From contig NZ_LFQR01000061.1 in NCBI RefSeq assembly GCF_001182895.1, positions 1 to 55,031 of the forward strand: a DNA stretch of 55,031 bases. Direction: 5' to 3'. Source of the DNA: Frateuria defendens (lineage in GTDB: Bacteria; Pseudomonadota; Gammaproteobacteria; Xanthomonadales; Rhodanobacteraceae). The position numbers and the translations under genes are program-made. The notes under the pieces were generated by a model, which made no database searches, was not told the origin of the DNA, and worked only from the letters and a program-made list of their open reading frames with translations. Positions within the stretch are counted from its first letter, which is position 1. Each line of letters opens with the position of its first letter. Below are positions 35,783 to 45,459 of the stretch, piece after piece.

Positions 35783-38353
35783 ATGGCGCTGAAACTTGTC
35801 GTGATCGGCAACGGCATGGTGGGGCACAAGCTGCTGGAAGAACTGGCGGCGCTCCGGCTGCAAGAGCTGGAAATCACCGTGCTGTGCGAGGAAAGCCGCC
35901 CGGCCTACGACCGCGTGCACCTGTCGGCCTTCTTCGCGGGCAAGAGCGCGGAGGAGCTTTCGCTGGTGGCGCCTGGATTCTTCGAGCAGCCGGGCCTGCA
36001 CCTGCGGCTCGCCACGCGCGCCGCGCGGATCGACCGCGCGCTCAAGCGGGTGACCACCGCCGACGGCGAGGTCATCCCCTACGACAAGCTGGTGCTGGCC
36101 ACCGGCTCCAAACCCTTCGTGCCACCCATCCCCGGCCATGACCGCCCCGGCTGCCTGGTCTACCGCACGCTCGACGACCTGGGGGCGCTGACCCAATGGG
36201 GCGCGCGCTCCCGCCGCGGCGTGGTGGTGGGCGGCGGCCTGCTGGGGCTGGAATGCGCCAAGGCCCTGCGCGACATGGGGCTGGAAACCCACGTGGTGGA
36301 ATTCGCGCCGCGCCTGATGGCGGTGCAGGTGGACGACATCGGCGGGCAGATGCTGCGGCGGGCCATCGAGGACCTCGGCCTCACCGTGCACACGGGCAAG
36401 AACACGCAGGCCATCGTCGACGGCGAGTCGGCGCGCCATCGCATGGCGTTCGCCGACGGCAGCCACCTGGAAACCGACCTCATCGTGTTCTCCGCCGGCA
36501 TCCGCCCGCGCGACGAACTGGCGCACCAGAGCGAACTGGGCGTGGGCCAGCGCGGCGGCATCATGGTCGACAACTTCTGCCGCACGCGCGACCCCGACGT
36601 GTACGCCATCGGCGAGTGCGCGCAATGGGGTGGGAAAATCTTCGGCTTGGTGGCGCCGGGCTACGACATGGCGCGCGTGGTGGCGAACCACCTGCATGCC
36701 CTGCTCACCCGCACGCAGGCGCCGAGCCTGCCGGAGTTCGCCGGGGCCGACATGTCCACCAAGCTCAAGCTGATGGGCGTGGACGTGGCCAGCATCGGCG
36801 ACGCCCACGGCGCGACGCCGGGCAGCCGCAGCTACCAGTTCAGCGACGAGCGACGGCAGGTCTACAAGAAACTGGTGGTGTCCGGGGACGGCAAGCGGCT
36901 CCTGGGCGGCGTGCTGGTGGGCGATGCCGCCGAATACGGCACGCTGCTGCAGATGATGCTCAACGGCCTGGAGCTGCCCGAAGCGCCCGAGTTCCTCATC
37001 CTCCCCTCCTCCGACGGCCAGGCCAAGACGGGGCTCTCCGTCGACGCGCTGCCGGCCTCCGCGCAGATCTGCTCGTGCAACAACGTGTCCAAGGGGCAGC
37101 TGTGCGAGGCCGTGGCGGCCGGCGCGACGTCCATCGGCGCGCTCAAGGCCGCCACGCGCGCGGGCACGACATGCGGCGGCTGCGTGCCGCTGGCCACCCA
37201 GATCATGAAGGCGGAAATGAAGCGCCAGGGCCTGGCGGTGAACAACCACCTCTGCGAGCACTTCGCCTATTCGCGCCAGGAGCTGTACCACCTGGTGCGC
37301 GTGGAGCGCGTCCGCCGCTTCGACGAATTGCTCCAGCGCCACGGCAACGGCCTGGGGTGCGACATCTGCAAGCCCACCGTGGCGAGCATCCTGGCCTCCT
37401 GCTGGAACGAGTTCGTGCTGCAGAAGGAACATGCCTCGCTGCAGGATTCCAACGACTACTTCCTCGCCAACATCCAGAAGGACGGCAGCTACTCGGTGGT
37501 GCCCCGCATGCCGGGTGGCGAGGTGACGCCCGAGGGCCTGATCGCCGTGGGCCAGGTCGCCAAGAAATACGGCCTCTACACCAAGATCACCGGCGGCCAG
37601 CGCGTGGACATGTTCGGCGCGCGGCTGGAACAGCTGCCGCTGATCTGGGAGGAACTGATCGCCGCCGGCTTCGAGTCGGGGCATGCCTACGGCAAGTCGC
37701 TGCGCACGGTGAAGTCCTGCGTGGGTTCCACCTGGTGCCGGTACGGCGTGCAGGATTCGGTCGGCACCGCGATCGACCTGGAGCACCGCTACAAGGGCCT
37801 GCGCTCGCCGCACAAGCTGAAGTTCGCCGTATCCGGCTGCGCCCGCGAGTGCGCCGAGGCGCAGGGCAAGGACGTGGGCGTGATCGCCACCGAGAAAGGC
37901 TGGAACCTGTACGTCTGCGGCAACGGCGGCATGAAGCCGCGCCACGCCGAACTGCTGGCGGGCGACCTGGATACCGCCACCCTGGTGCGCTACATCGACC
38001 GCTTCCTGATGTTCTACATCCGCACCGCCGACCGGCTCCAGCGCACCAGCGTCTGGCGCGACAACCTGGAAGGCGGCATGGACTACCTGCGCAGCGTGAT
38101 CATCGACGACCGGCTGGGCCTCGCCGCCGAGCTGGAGGCGCAGATGAAGCGGGTGGTGGACACCTACGAGTGCGAGTGGAAGCGCGCCGTGACCGACCCG
38201 CAGACGCGCCGCCGCTTCCGCCACTTCGTCAACAGCGAGGCCGGCGACGACAACGTGGTCTTCGTGCCGGAGCGCGGGCAGGTGCGCCCGGCGACGGCGG
38301 AGGAGAAACGCAGCCGGCATGGACGCATACCGGTCAAGGTGCTGGCGGAGTGA
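35783..38353 (+). CDS. nirB: NADH-dependent nitrite reductase large subunit NirB
   Basis: An 856-residue siroheme enzyme that reduces nitrite to ammonium in the cytoplasm. It has an FAD/NAD domain (about 1-400; VVIGNGMVGHK, GGGLLGLECA), a BFD-type 2Fe-2S domain (CSCNN and CGGC, about 430-480), and ferredoxin-like and siroheme/4Fe-4S domains. The cluster ligands are CVGSTWC (C-x5-C) and CAREC (C-x3-C). AGGAGG lies 8 nt upstream. The next gene is nirD. Confidence 0.95.
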   Translation: MALKLVVIGNGMVGHKLLEELAALRLQELEITVLCEESRPAYDRVHLSAFFAGKSAEELSLVAPGFFEQPGLHLRLATRAARIDRALKRVTTADGEVIPYDKLVLATGSKPFVPPIPGHDRPGCLVYRTLDDLGALTQWGARSRRGVVVGGGLLGLECAKALRDMGLETHVVEFAPRLMAVQVDDIGGQMLRRAIEDLGLTVHTGKNTQAIVDGESARHRMAFADGSHLETDLIVFSAGIRPRDELAHQSELGVGQRGGIMVDNFCRTRDPDVYAIGECAQWGGKIFGLVAPGYDMARVVANHLHALLTRTQAPSLPEFAGADMSTKLKLMGVDVASIGDAHGATPGSRSYQFSDERRQVYKKLVVSGDGKRLLGGVLVGDAAEYGTLLQMMLNGLELPEAPEFLILPSSDGQAKTGLSVDALPASAQICSCNNVSKGQLCEAVAAGATSIGALKAATRAGTTCGGCVPLATQIMKAEMKRQGLAVNNHLCEHFAYSRQELYHLVRVERVRRFDELLQRHGNGLGCDICKPTVASILASCWNEFVLQKEHASLQDSNDYFLANIQKDGSYSVVPRMPGGEVTPEGLIAVGQVAKKYGLYTKITGGQRVDMFGARLEQLPLIWEELIAAGFESGHAYGKSLRTVKSCVGSTWCRYGVQDSVGTAIDLEHRYKGLRSPHKLKFAVSGCARECAEAQGKDVGVIATEKGWNLYVCGNGGMKPRHAELLAGDLDTATLVRYIDRFLMFYIRTADRLQRTSVWRDNLEGGMDYLRSVIIDDRLGLAAELEAQMKRVVDTYECEWKRAVTDPQTRRRFRHFVNSEAGDDNVVFVPERGQVRPATAEEKRSRHGRIPVKVLAE

Positions 38354-38358
38354 CGACG

Positions 38359-38709
38359 ATGGGCGGGCACGACATGAACAGCGAGTGGATGGCCGTGTGC
38401 AAGCTCGGCGACATCGTTCCGGACACCGGCGTGTGCGCCCTGGTGGACGGCGAGCAGGTGGCCGTGTTCCGGGTCGGCGAAGGCGAGCTCTACGCCATCG
38501 CCAATGTAGACCCGCACTCGCAGGCGGCAGTATTGTCGCGTGGACTGGTGGGCAACCTGGGCGAGCGCGTCGTGGTGGCATCGCCGATCTACAAGCAGCA
38601 TTTCGACCTGCGCAGCGGCGAATGCCTGGAATCGCCGGAGCACGCCGTGCGCACCTGGCAGGTTCGCCTGCAGGACGAGCACGTATGGGTCAGGCGCGAC
38701 AGCCGATGA
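38359..38709 (+). CDS. nirD: Nitrite reductase small subunit NirD
   Basis: A 116-residue Rieske-fold protein, the small subunit of NADH nitrite reductase. The core DTGVCALVDGEQVAVFRV, NVDPHSQAAVLSRGLVG and VASPIYKQHFDL is typical. The Rieske Cys/His ligands are absent, as in E. coli NirD, so no 2Fe-2S cluster is expected. GGAG lies 8 nt before the ATG at 38359; a second ATG at 38374 would remove five residues. It overlaps the next gene by 4 nt. Confidence 0.92.
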   Translation: MGGHDMNSEWMAVCKLGDIVPDTGVCALVDGEQVAVFRVGEGELYAIANVDPHSQAAVLSRGLVGNLGERVVVASPIYKQHFDLRSGECLESPEHAVRTWQVRLQDEHVWVRRDSR

Positions 38710-39953
38710 GCGAAAGGCGGCCACGGCTGGTTGTCATCGGCAACGGCATGGCCGGCATCCGCACGGTGGAGGAGCTGCTGCAGCTCGCGCCCGACCTGTA
38801 CGACATCAGCGTGTTCGGCGCCGAACCCTACGGCAACTACAACCGCATCATGCTCTCACTGCTGCTGAGCGGCGAGAAGCGGGCGGACGAGATCATGCTC
38901 AACACGCCCGAGTGGTATGCCGCGCACGGCATCGCGCTGTACCCCGGCGACCCGGTGGTGGCGATCGACCGCGCGCGCCGGCGGGTGCGCTCGCGCGCCG
39001 GCGTCGAGCTCGCCTACGACCGGCTGCTGATCGCCACCGGCTCGCAGCCGGTGGTACTGCCGGTGCCGGGCAACGACCTGCCGGGCGTGGTCTGCTTCCG
39101 CGGCATCGACGACGTGGAACGCATGGTGGCGGCGGCCGGCACCTACCGCCGCGCCGCGGTGATCGGCGGCGGCCTCCTGGGCATCGAGGCGGCCAACGGG
39201 CTGTCCCGGCGCGGCATGCAGGTGTGCCTGATCCACCGCAGCCACGTGCTGCTCAACCAGCAGCTCAACGCCGACGCGGCCAGGCTGCTCGCCGGCAGCC
39301 TGCAGGCGCGCGGCCTCACGCTCCGGCTCGGCGCGCAGACGGTCTCGCTGTACGGCCGCGAGCGGGTGGAAGGCGTGGCGCTGGCCGACGGCAGCCGCAT
39401 CGACGCCGACCTGGTGGTGATGGCCGTGGGCGTGCACCCCGACGCCGCGCTGGCGAAGGCGAGCGGCATCCACTGCGAGCGCGGCATCGTGGTCGACGAC
39501 ACCTTGCAGACCTACGACCCGCTCGTCTACGCGGTCGGCGAATGCGTGCAGCACCGCAAGGCGACCTTCGGCCTGGTGGCGCCGGCGTGGGAGCAGGCGC
39601 GGGTATGCGCGGCGCATCTGGCGCGCTTCGGGCACCGCCATTATCGCGCGGGGGAGAACGCCACCCGGCTCAAGGTCACCGGCATCGACCTGTACTCGGC
39701 CGGCGATTTCATCGGCGGCGCCGGCACCGAGGACCTGGTGCTGCGCGACCCGCGGCGCGGCATCTACAAGCGGCTGGTGCTCAAGGAGAACCGCCTCGTC
39801 GGCGCGGTGCTGTACGGCGACGCGAAGGACGGCGGCTGGTATTTCGAGCTGATCCAGAACGGCACCGACATCGCGCCGTGGCGCGACCGGCTGCTGTTCG
39901 GCCGCGGCTATTGCCAGGCATCGGCAGCCGGAGGCACCGGAGTCGCGGCATGA
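38706..39953 (+). CDS. FAD/NAD(P)-dependent oxidoreductase, probable electron-transfer subunit of nitrate reductase
   Basis: A 415-residue flavoprotein that resembles the N-terminal FAD/NAD half of NirB: it opens with VVIGNGMAGIRTVEELL and has a second nucleotide-binding motif IGGGLLGIEAANGL and the FAD-binding YAVGECV segment. It lacks the BFD and siroheme domains. Placed between nirD and the nitrate reductase with ATGA overlaps on both sides, it most likely passes electrons from NAD(P)H to the catalytic subunit, as NasB does. It may be an ancient copy of the NirB N-terminus. Confidence 0.87.
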   Translation: MSERRPRLVVIGNGMAGIRTVEELLQLAPDLYDISVFGAEPYGNYNRIMLSLLLSGEKRADEIMLNTPEWYAAHGIALYPGDPVVAIDRARRRVRSRAGVELAYDRLLIATGSQPVVLPVPGNDLPGVVCFRGIDDVERMVAAAGTYRRAAVIGGGLLGIEAANGLSRRGMQVCLIHRSHVLLNQQLNADAARLLAGSLQARGLTLRLGAQTVSLYGRERVEGVALADGSRIDADLVVMAVGVHPDAALAKASGIHCERGIVVDDTLQTYDPLVYAVGECVQHRKATFGLVAPAWEQARVCAAHLARFGHRHYRAGENATRLKVTGIDLYSAGDFIGGAGTEDLVLRDPRRGIYKRLVLKENRLVGAVLYGDAKDGGWYFELIQNGTDIAPWRDRLLFGRGYCQASAAGGTGVAA

Positions 39954-42661
39954 ACGGCGCGCACGCCACCACCTGCCCATACTGCGGCGTCGGCTGCGGC
40001 GTGCTCGCCAGCGTCGGCGCCGATGGTGCGGTGGGCGTGACGGGCGACCCCGGGCACGGCTCCAACCTCGGCCGCCTGTGCGTGAAGGGCGCGGCGCTGG
40101 GCGAAACCCTGGACCTGCAAGGGCGCCTGCTCCAGCCGACGCTGCGCGAGCCCGGCGGCGCGCTGCGGCGGGTGGGCTGGGGCGAGGCGCTCGACCGCGT
40201 GGCCGGCGGCTTCCGGCGTATCCTCGACAACCACGGCCCCGATGCGGTGGCCTTCTACGTGTCCGGCCAGCTGCTGACCGAGGACTACTACGTCGTCAAC
40301 AAGCTGGCCAAGGGCTACATCGGCACCGCCAACATCGACACCAATTCGCGCCTGTGCATGTCCTCGGCGGTGGCCGGGCACAAGCGCGCGTTCGGCGAGG
40401 ACGTGGTGCCGGGCTGCTACGAGGACCTGGAGCAGGCCGAGCTCATCGTGCTGGCGGGCTCGAACACGGCGTGGTGCCACCCGGTCGTGTTCCAGCGCAT
40501 GGTCAAGGCCAAGGAGCAAGGCGCGGGGCCGCGTATCGTGGTCATCGACCCGCGCTTCACCGCGACCTGCGAGTCGGCCGACCTGCACCTGCCGATCCGG
40601 CCGGGCACCGACGTCTGGCTGTTCAACGGGCTGCTGTCGTTTCTGTTCCGCCACGGCGCGATCGACGCCGCCTTCGTCGATGCGCACACGCAGGGGTTCG
40701 AGCAGGCGCTGGCGGCGGCCGAGGCCGAGGCCGGCGACCCGGCCGAGGTGGCGCGCCGCTGCGGCGTGCAGCTGGCCGACCTGCTGACGTTCTACCGCTG
40801 GTTCGCCCGCCACGGGAAAACCGTCAGCCTGTTCTCGCAGGGCGTGAACCAGTCCTCCAGCGGCACCGACAAGGTCAACAGCCTCATCAATTGCCACCTG
40901 CTCACCGGGCGCATCGGCAAGCCCGGCATGGGGCCGTTCTCGATCACCGGGCAGCCCAATGCCATGGGCGGCCGCGAGGTGGGCGGGCTGGCCAACATGC
41001 TGGCCGCGCACATGGACCTGCACGAGGCCGTGCACCGCGACATCGTGCAATCGTTCTGGGACTCGCCGCGCATCGCCTCCCGGCCGGGCCTCAAGGCGGT
41101 GGAGCTGTTCGATGCGGTGCTCGAGGGCCGGGTCAAGGCGCTGTGGATCATGGGCACCAACCCGGTGGTGAGCCTGCCCGACGCCGACCGCGCGAAACGC
41201 GCGCTGGCGGCCTGCGAACTGGTGGTCTGCTCCGACATCGTCGAGGCGACGGACACCAATGCCTTCGCCCACGTGCTGCTGCCCGCGCTCGGCTGGGGCG
41301 AGAAGAACGGCACCGTGACCAGCTCCGAGCGGCGCATCTCCCGCCAGCGGCCCTTCCTGCCCGCGCCGGGCGAGGCGCGGGCCGACTGGCGCATCGTCCG
41401 TGACGTCGCGCAGCGGCTGGGCTTCGGGCGCGGCTTCCAGTACGACGGGCCGCACGACATCTTCATCGAGCACGCACGGCTCACCGCCTTCCGCAATCAC
41501 GCGCCGCGGGGCGATGGACTGCCGGCCGTGCCGCGGCAGCTCGACCTCGGCGCCCTCGCGGCGCTGAGCCGGCAGGACTACGACGCCCTCGCGCCGGTGC
41601 AGTGGCCGGTGACGGCGGACGGACGCGGCACGCCGCGGCTGTTCGCCGACGGACGCTTCGCCCACGGCGACGGCCGCGCGCGCTTCGTCGCCACGCCGGG
41701 GCGCGCGCCCGCGCACGCGCCCGACGCCGAGTATCCGCTGGTGCTCAACACCGGCCGCGTGCGCGACCAGTGGCACACCATGACCCGCACCGGCAAATCG
41801 CCCCGGCTGGCCGGGCACATCAGCGAGCCGTATCTCGACATGCACCCGCACGACGCGCTGCGCTTCGGCGTGCGCGAAGGCGAGCTGGCGCGGGTGCGCT
41901 CGCGCTGGGGGGCGATGGTCGCGCGGGTGCGCCATGGCGGCGGCATCCTCGCCGGCCACGTATTCGTGCCCATTCACTGGAACGACCAGTACGCCTCCGA
42001 CGCGCGCGTCGGCGGGCTGGTCAACCCGGTGGTGGACCCCGTTTCCGGCGAGCCGGAGTTCAAGCACACGCCGGTGCGGGTGGAGCCGTTCCCGGTGCGC
42101 TGGTACGGCTTTGCGTTCGGGCGGCATCCGCTTCCGACGGCCAGGCCGCACCATTGGACGCTCATCCGCGGCGAGCACTTCCTGCGCTACGAGATCGCCC
42201 ACCGCGACCGGCTGGCCGATTGCGGCACCTGGGCACGCGCCTGGCTCGGCGCCGGGGATCCCGACGCCGACTGGCTGGAATACGAAGACCGCAGCACCGG
42301 CGTCTACCGCGCCGCCTACGTGGTCGAGGACCGCATCGAGGCGTGCATCTTTCTCTCCGCCCGCCAGGACCTGCCGGCGCGCCAGTGGCTGGCCGGCCTT
42401 TTCGCCCAGGACCGGCTCGATGAAAGCGACCGCGCCAGCCTGCTGGCCGGCGAGCCGCCCGGCGCCGGCGCCGACACCGGGCCCATCGTGTGCTCGTGCT
42501 TCGGCGTGGGGCGCAACACCCTTTGCGCCGCGATCCGCGAGCAGGGGCTGGAAACGCCGGCGCAGATCACCGCCAGCCTGCGGGCAGGCGGCAACTGCGG
42601 CTCCTGCGTGCCGGAGCTGCGGCAACTGATCACCGAGGCGCACGCGGAAGCCGGCGCGTGA
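39950..42661 (+). CDS. nasA: Assimilatory nitrate reductase catalytic subunit (Mo-bis-MGD)
   Basis: A 903-residue molybdoenzyme that reduces nitrate to nitrite in the cytoplasm. The N-terminal 4Fe-4S site is CPYCGVGC with a later CVKG Cys; the molybdopterin domains follow with NTNPVVSLPDA-like binding blocks. A C-terminal BFD-type 2Fe-2S domain is fused (CSCFGVG and CGSCVP, about 850-895). No twin-arginine signal is present. The start overlaps the upstream flavoprotein gene as ATGA. A long antisense frame covers this gene and is not real. Confidence 0.94.
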   Translation: MNGAHATTCPYCGVGCGVLASVGADGAVGVTGDPGHGSNLGRLCVKGAALGETLDLQGRLLQPTLREPGGALRRVGWGEALDRVAGGFRRILDNHGPDAVAFYVSGQLLTEDYYVVNKLAKGYIGTANIDTNSRLCMSSAVAGHKRAFGEDVVPGCYEDLEQAELIVLAGSNTAWCHPVVFQRMVKAKEQGAGPRIVVIDPRFTATCESADLHLPIRPGTDVWLFNGLLSFLFRHGAIDAAFVDAHTQGFEQALAAAEAEAGDPAEVARRCGVQLADLLTFYRWFARHGKTVSLFSQGVNQSSSGTDKVNSLINCHLLTGRIGKPGMGPFSITGQPNAMGGREVGGLANMLAAHMDLHEAVHRDIVQSFWDSPRIASRPGLKAVELFDAVLEGRVKALWIMGTNPVVSLPDADRAKRALAACELVVCSDIVEATDTNAFAHVLLPALGWGEKNGTVTSSERRISRQRPFLPAPGEARADWRIVRDVAQRLGFGRGFQYDGPHDIFIEHARLTAFRNHAPRGDGLPAVPRQLDLGALAALSRQDYDALAPVQWPVTADGRGTPRLFADGRFAHGDGRARFVATPGRAPAHAPDAEYPLVLNTGRVRDQWHTMTRTGKSPRLAGHISEPYLDMHPHDALRFGVREGELARVRSRWGAMVARVRHGGGILAGHVFVPIHWNDQYASDARVGGLVNPVVDPVSGEPEFKHTPVRVEPFPVRWYGFAFGRHPLPTARPHHWTLIRGEHFLRYEIAHRDRLADCGTWARAWLGAGDPDADWLEYEDRSTGVYRAAYVVEDRIEACIFLSARQDLPARQWLAGLFAQDRLDESDRASLLAGEPPGAGADTGPIVCSCFGVGRNTLCAAIREQGLETPAQITASLRAGGNCGSCVPELRQLITEAHAEAGA

Positions 42662-42691
42662 CATGACAAGGCGACCACCGAGAGGCAGGCC

Positions 42692-44131
42692 ATGAAGCTG
42701 TATCCACTCTTTGCCGATCTGAAGGGGCTGCCGGTGCTGGTGATCGGCGGCGGCACGGTCGCCGAGCGCAAGGTGGCCGCCCTGCTCGCCGCCGGCGCCC
42801 GGGTGCGGGTCGGCGCCCCGCAGTTGAATCCCGCCCTGGCCGGGCTCGCCGATGCGGGCACGGTGGCGTGGCTGGACGGCGGCTACCGGCCGGCCTGGCT
42901 CGACGGCGTGTGGCTGGCGATCGCCGCCACCGACGATCGCGCCCTCAATGCACGGGTCGCCGCCGACGCCGCCGAGCGTCGCCTGCTGGTGAACGTGGTC
43001 GACGACGCGGCCCTGTCGCGCTTCCACGTGCCCGCCGTGATCGACCGCTCGCCGCTGCTGGTGGCCATCTCCACCGCCGGCGCCGCGCCCGCGCTGGCGC
43101 GCCGCCTGCGCGAGACGCTGGAGCGCCTGCTGGACCACGCGCTGGGCGCGCTGGTGACGCTCGCCCAGCGGCACCGCCCCCGCATCGTGCACCGCTTTCC
43201 CGACCTGGCGGAACGCCGCGGCTTCTACGACTGGCTGTACGACGGCCCCGTGCTGTCGCTGCTCCGCCGCGCCCGGCCGGTCGAGGCCGAGCACGCCGTG
43301 CTGGATGCCCTGCGCACGCGCGACGCCGCGCCGGCCAAGGGCTCGGTGACGCTGGTCGGCGCCGGCCCCGGCGATCCCGGATTGCTGACACTGCAGGCGC
43401 TGCGCGCGCTCAACCAGGCCGACGTGATTCTCCACGACCAGCTGGTCGGCGCCGACGTGCTGGCGATGGCGCGGCGCGATGCCGAGTGCATCGACGTCGG
43501 CAAGCGCTGCGCCGGCCGCCATGTACCGCAGGACCACACCCATCGCCTCATGCTCGCGCATGCGCAAGCGGGCAAGCGCGTGGTGCGGCTGAAGGGCGGC
43601 GACCCGTTCGTGTTCGGCCGGGGCGGCGAGGAGATGGCCTTCCTGCGCCGGCACGGCATCGATTGCGAGATCGTGCCCGGCATCACCGCCGCCGTGGCGT
43701 GCGCCGCCTATGCCGGCATTCCGCTGACCCATCGCGACCATGCCCAGTCGGTCTGCCTGCTCACCGCGCACGGCAAGGACGCGGCCGATACGCTGGACTG
43801 GCACGCGCTGGCCAACCCCCGCCAGACCTTGGCCGTCTACATGGGCGTGGAGCGCATCGACATGCTGACCGCGCGGCTGCTCGAGCACGGCCGCCGCGCC
43901 GATACGCCCTTCGCCTTGATCGAGAACGGCACCCTGCCGCGGCAGCGCGTGATCGCCGGCCCCCTCCACGCCTTGCCGGCCCTGGCGCGGCGGCATAAGG
44001 TCGGCACGCCGGCGCTGGTGATCATCGGAGAGGTGGCCGCCATGGCGCACGATCATGCGTGGTTCGGCGAGCTGCTGTCCCACCGGCCGGAGGCGACGGC
44101 CGCGCGGGTCGCCTGCGCGGAACCGGCCTGA
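42692..44131 (+). CDS. cysG: Siroheme synthase CysG
   Basis: A 479-residue trifunctional enzyme that makes the siroheme needed by NirB. The N-terminal half (1-205) is the precorrin-2 dehydrogenase/ferrochelatase with the NAD motif [11 protein letters not shown] and [15 protein letters not shown]. The C-terminal half is uroporphyrinogen-III methyltransferase with [29 protein letters not shown] and [12 protein letters not shown]. It is in the nitrate operon, 30 nt after the reductase, so its supply should follow nitrate use. Confidence 0.94.
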   Translation: MKLYPLFADLKGLPVLVIGGGTVAERKVAALLAAGARVRVGAPQLNPALAGLADAGTVAWLDGGYRPAWLDGVWLAIAATDDRALNARVAADAAERRLLVNVVDDAALSRFHVPAVIDRSPLLVAISTAGAAPALARRLRETLERLLDHALGALVTLAQRHRPRIVHRFPDLAERRGFYDWLYDGPVLSLLRRARPVEAEHAVLDALRTRDAAPAKGSVTLVGAGPGDPGLLTLQALRALNQADVILHDQLVGADVLAMARRDAECIDVGKRCAGRHVPQDHTHRLMLAHAQAGKRVVRLKGGDPFVFGRGGEEMAFLRRHGIDCEIVPGITAAVACAAYAGIPLTHRDHAQSVCLLTAHGKDAADTLDWHALANPRQTLAVYMGVERIDMLTARLLEHGRRADTPFALIENGTLPRQRVIAGPLHALPALARRHKVGTPALVIIGEVAAMAHDHAWFGELLSHRPEATAARVACAEPA

Positions 44132-44168
44132 GCGTGGCCGGCGGGGCTTTCCTCAGCGGGAGTGATCC

Positions 44169-45011
44169 ATGACGCCACCTGTCGAACCGAACCATGCCCT
44201 GGCGGGACGGTGCATCGCGGTGCCCGAGTCGCGCGAGCTGGACGTGTTCGCCGCGCTGCTGGAGCGGCGCGGGGCCGAGGTCTGGCGCTGCCCCCTGGTC
44301 GACATCCGCGACGCGCCCGACCCGGCACCGGTGCTCGCCTGGCTGCGCCGGTTCAACGCCGGCGACTGCGACGACCTCCTGCTGTTCACCGGCGAAGGGC
44401 TGCGCCGCCTGCTGGGCGCGCTCGACCGGCACGCCCCCGAAGAGCGGGCGCCTTTCCTTGAACGGCTCGGCCAGGTACGCATCGTGGCGCGCGGCCCCAA
44501 GCCCGGGCGCGTGCTGCGCGAACTGGGGCTGCGGCCCACGCTGGTGGCCGAACCGGCCACGACGCCGGGCATGATCGCACTGCTGCAGGGCCTGGACCTG
44601 CGCCACCGGCGCGTCGGCGTGCAGCTGTACGGCAGCGATCCCAACGCGCCACTGATGGCGTTTCTCGCCGAAGCAGGCGCCGAGGTCCTGCCGGTGGCAC
44701 CTTACGTCTATGTCGACGACGCCACCGATGCCGATGTCTTTGCCCTGATCGAACGCATGCAGCAGGGCGGCATCGACGCCATCGCCTTCACCAGCCTGCA
44801 ACAGGTGGAGCGCCTGTTCCGCGTCGCCGACGCACAGCAGCGGGGCGCCGCGTTGCGGGAAGCGCTGGCGCGCGTCGTGGTGGCTGCCGTCGGCCCCGTC
44901 GTGGCCGATGCGCTCGCGGCGCACGGCGTGCAGGCCCAGGTCACGCCGCCCGCGGGAAGCTACTACCTGAAGCCGCTCACCAAGGCGCTGACCGGGGCCC
45001 TGCTGCGCTGA
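44169..45011 (+). CDS. hemD: Uroporphyrinogen-III synthase
   Basis: A 280-residue HemD-type protein that makes uroporphyrinogen III, the substrate of CysG. It has the two-lobe pattern of the family: an N-terminal block PESRELDVFAALLERRGAEV, LLFTGEGLRRLL and a C-terminal block AIAFTSLQQVERLF and VAAVGPVVADAL. HemD sequences are poorly conserved, but the pattern and its place after cysG agree. GGGAG lies 6 nt upstream. A second, housekeeping hemD may exist elsewhere in the genome. Confidence 0.85.
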   Translation: MTPPVEPNHALAGRCIAVPESRELDVFAALLERRGAEVWRCPLVDIRDAPDPAPVLAWLRRFNAGDCDDLLLFTGEGLRRLLGALDRHAPEERAPFLERLGQVRIVARGPKPGRVLRELGLRPTLVAEPATTPGMIALLQGLDLRHRRVGVQLYGSDPNAPLMAFLAEAGAEVLPVAPYVYVDDATDADVFALIERMQQGGIDAIAFTSLQQVERLFRVADAQQRGAALREALARVVVAAVGPVVADALAAHGVQAQVTPPAGSYYLKPLTKALTGALLR

Positions 45012-45459
45012 GGGGTAGACTAGTCCGGCGTGCGGGAGCGCTGCGGTCCGGGCATGGCAACGAGGAGCGGCCGAAGAAGGCGTTGGGCGGGTTGATACCC
45101 GCCGCTTGCGCCGAGCGGTTAAGGAATTCGCTGCGCTGCTGAAGGCGGGGGCGTCGCCGTCTCCTGGCCTGACGGCCGCTCTTCACCAAGTCTCCACAAT
45201 GCCTGGGCACAGCATGTCAATACGCCGTCGGCTTGCCTTGCTCGCGGCAGCGGTGACACGATAAAGATGTTGGGAATTGCCAAAGTGTTCCGACAATGGC
45301 GCCGGTTTTTTGCCGCGGAGCGCCATCGCGAAGACCGCGCCGTCCACGCCCCCAGGTTCCGCCGTCGCGCGAACCGGCCCTCTGCATGTCCGGCACGGCT
45401 CGTCCGTGTAGGGGCAAACAAGCACCCACGTCAACCGACCAACGACGCTGGACATCCCA
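45012..45459. other. 448-nt stretch without a recognised gene
   Basis: No reading frame here has convincing protein features. A hairpin at 45086-45103 (GGCGGGT, TGAT loop) could end the nitrate operon but has no T tract. TTGGGA (45270-45275) and GACAAT (45292-45297) with a 16-bp spacer are a weak candidate promoter for the response regulator, with a leader of about 155 nt. Confidence 0.4.

Noticed and set aside
35693-38581. Minus-strand open frame of 962 codons opposite nirB
   Set aside because: It is an antisense shadow; nirB has every expected cofactor motif, and the antisense product has none.
38359-38709. Loss of Rieske ligands in NirD as a defect
   Set aside because: NirD of E. coli also lacks the ligands; this is normal for the family.
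39908-44083. Minus-strand open frame of 1391 codons opposite the nitrate reductase and cysG
   Set aside because: It spans two real genes, has low-complexity composition and no ribosome site; the high GC content removes stops from this frame.
45091-45104. TTGATACCC... near the end of hemD as another FNR site
   Set aside because: Only the left half matches; the right half (GCCGC) does not, and the TTGAT is part of the loop of a GC hairpin.
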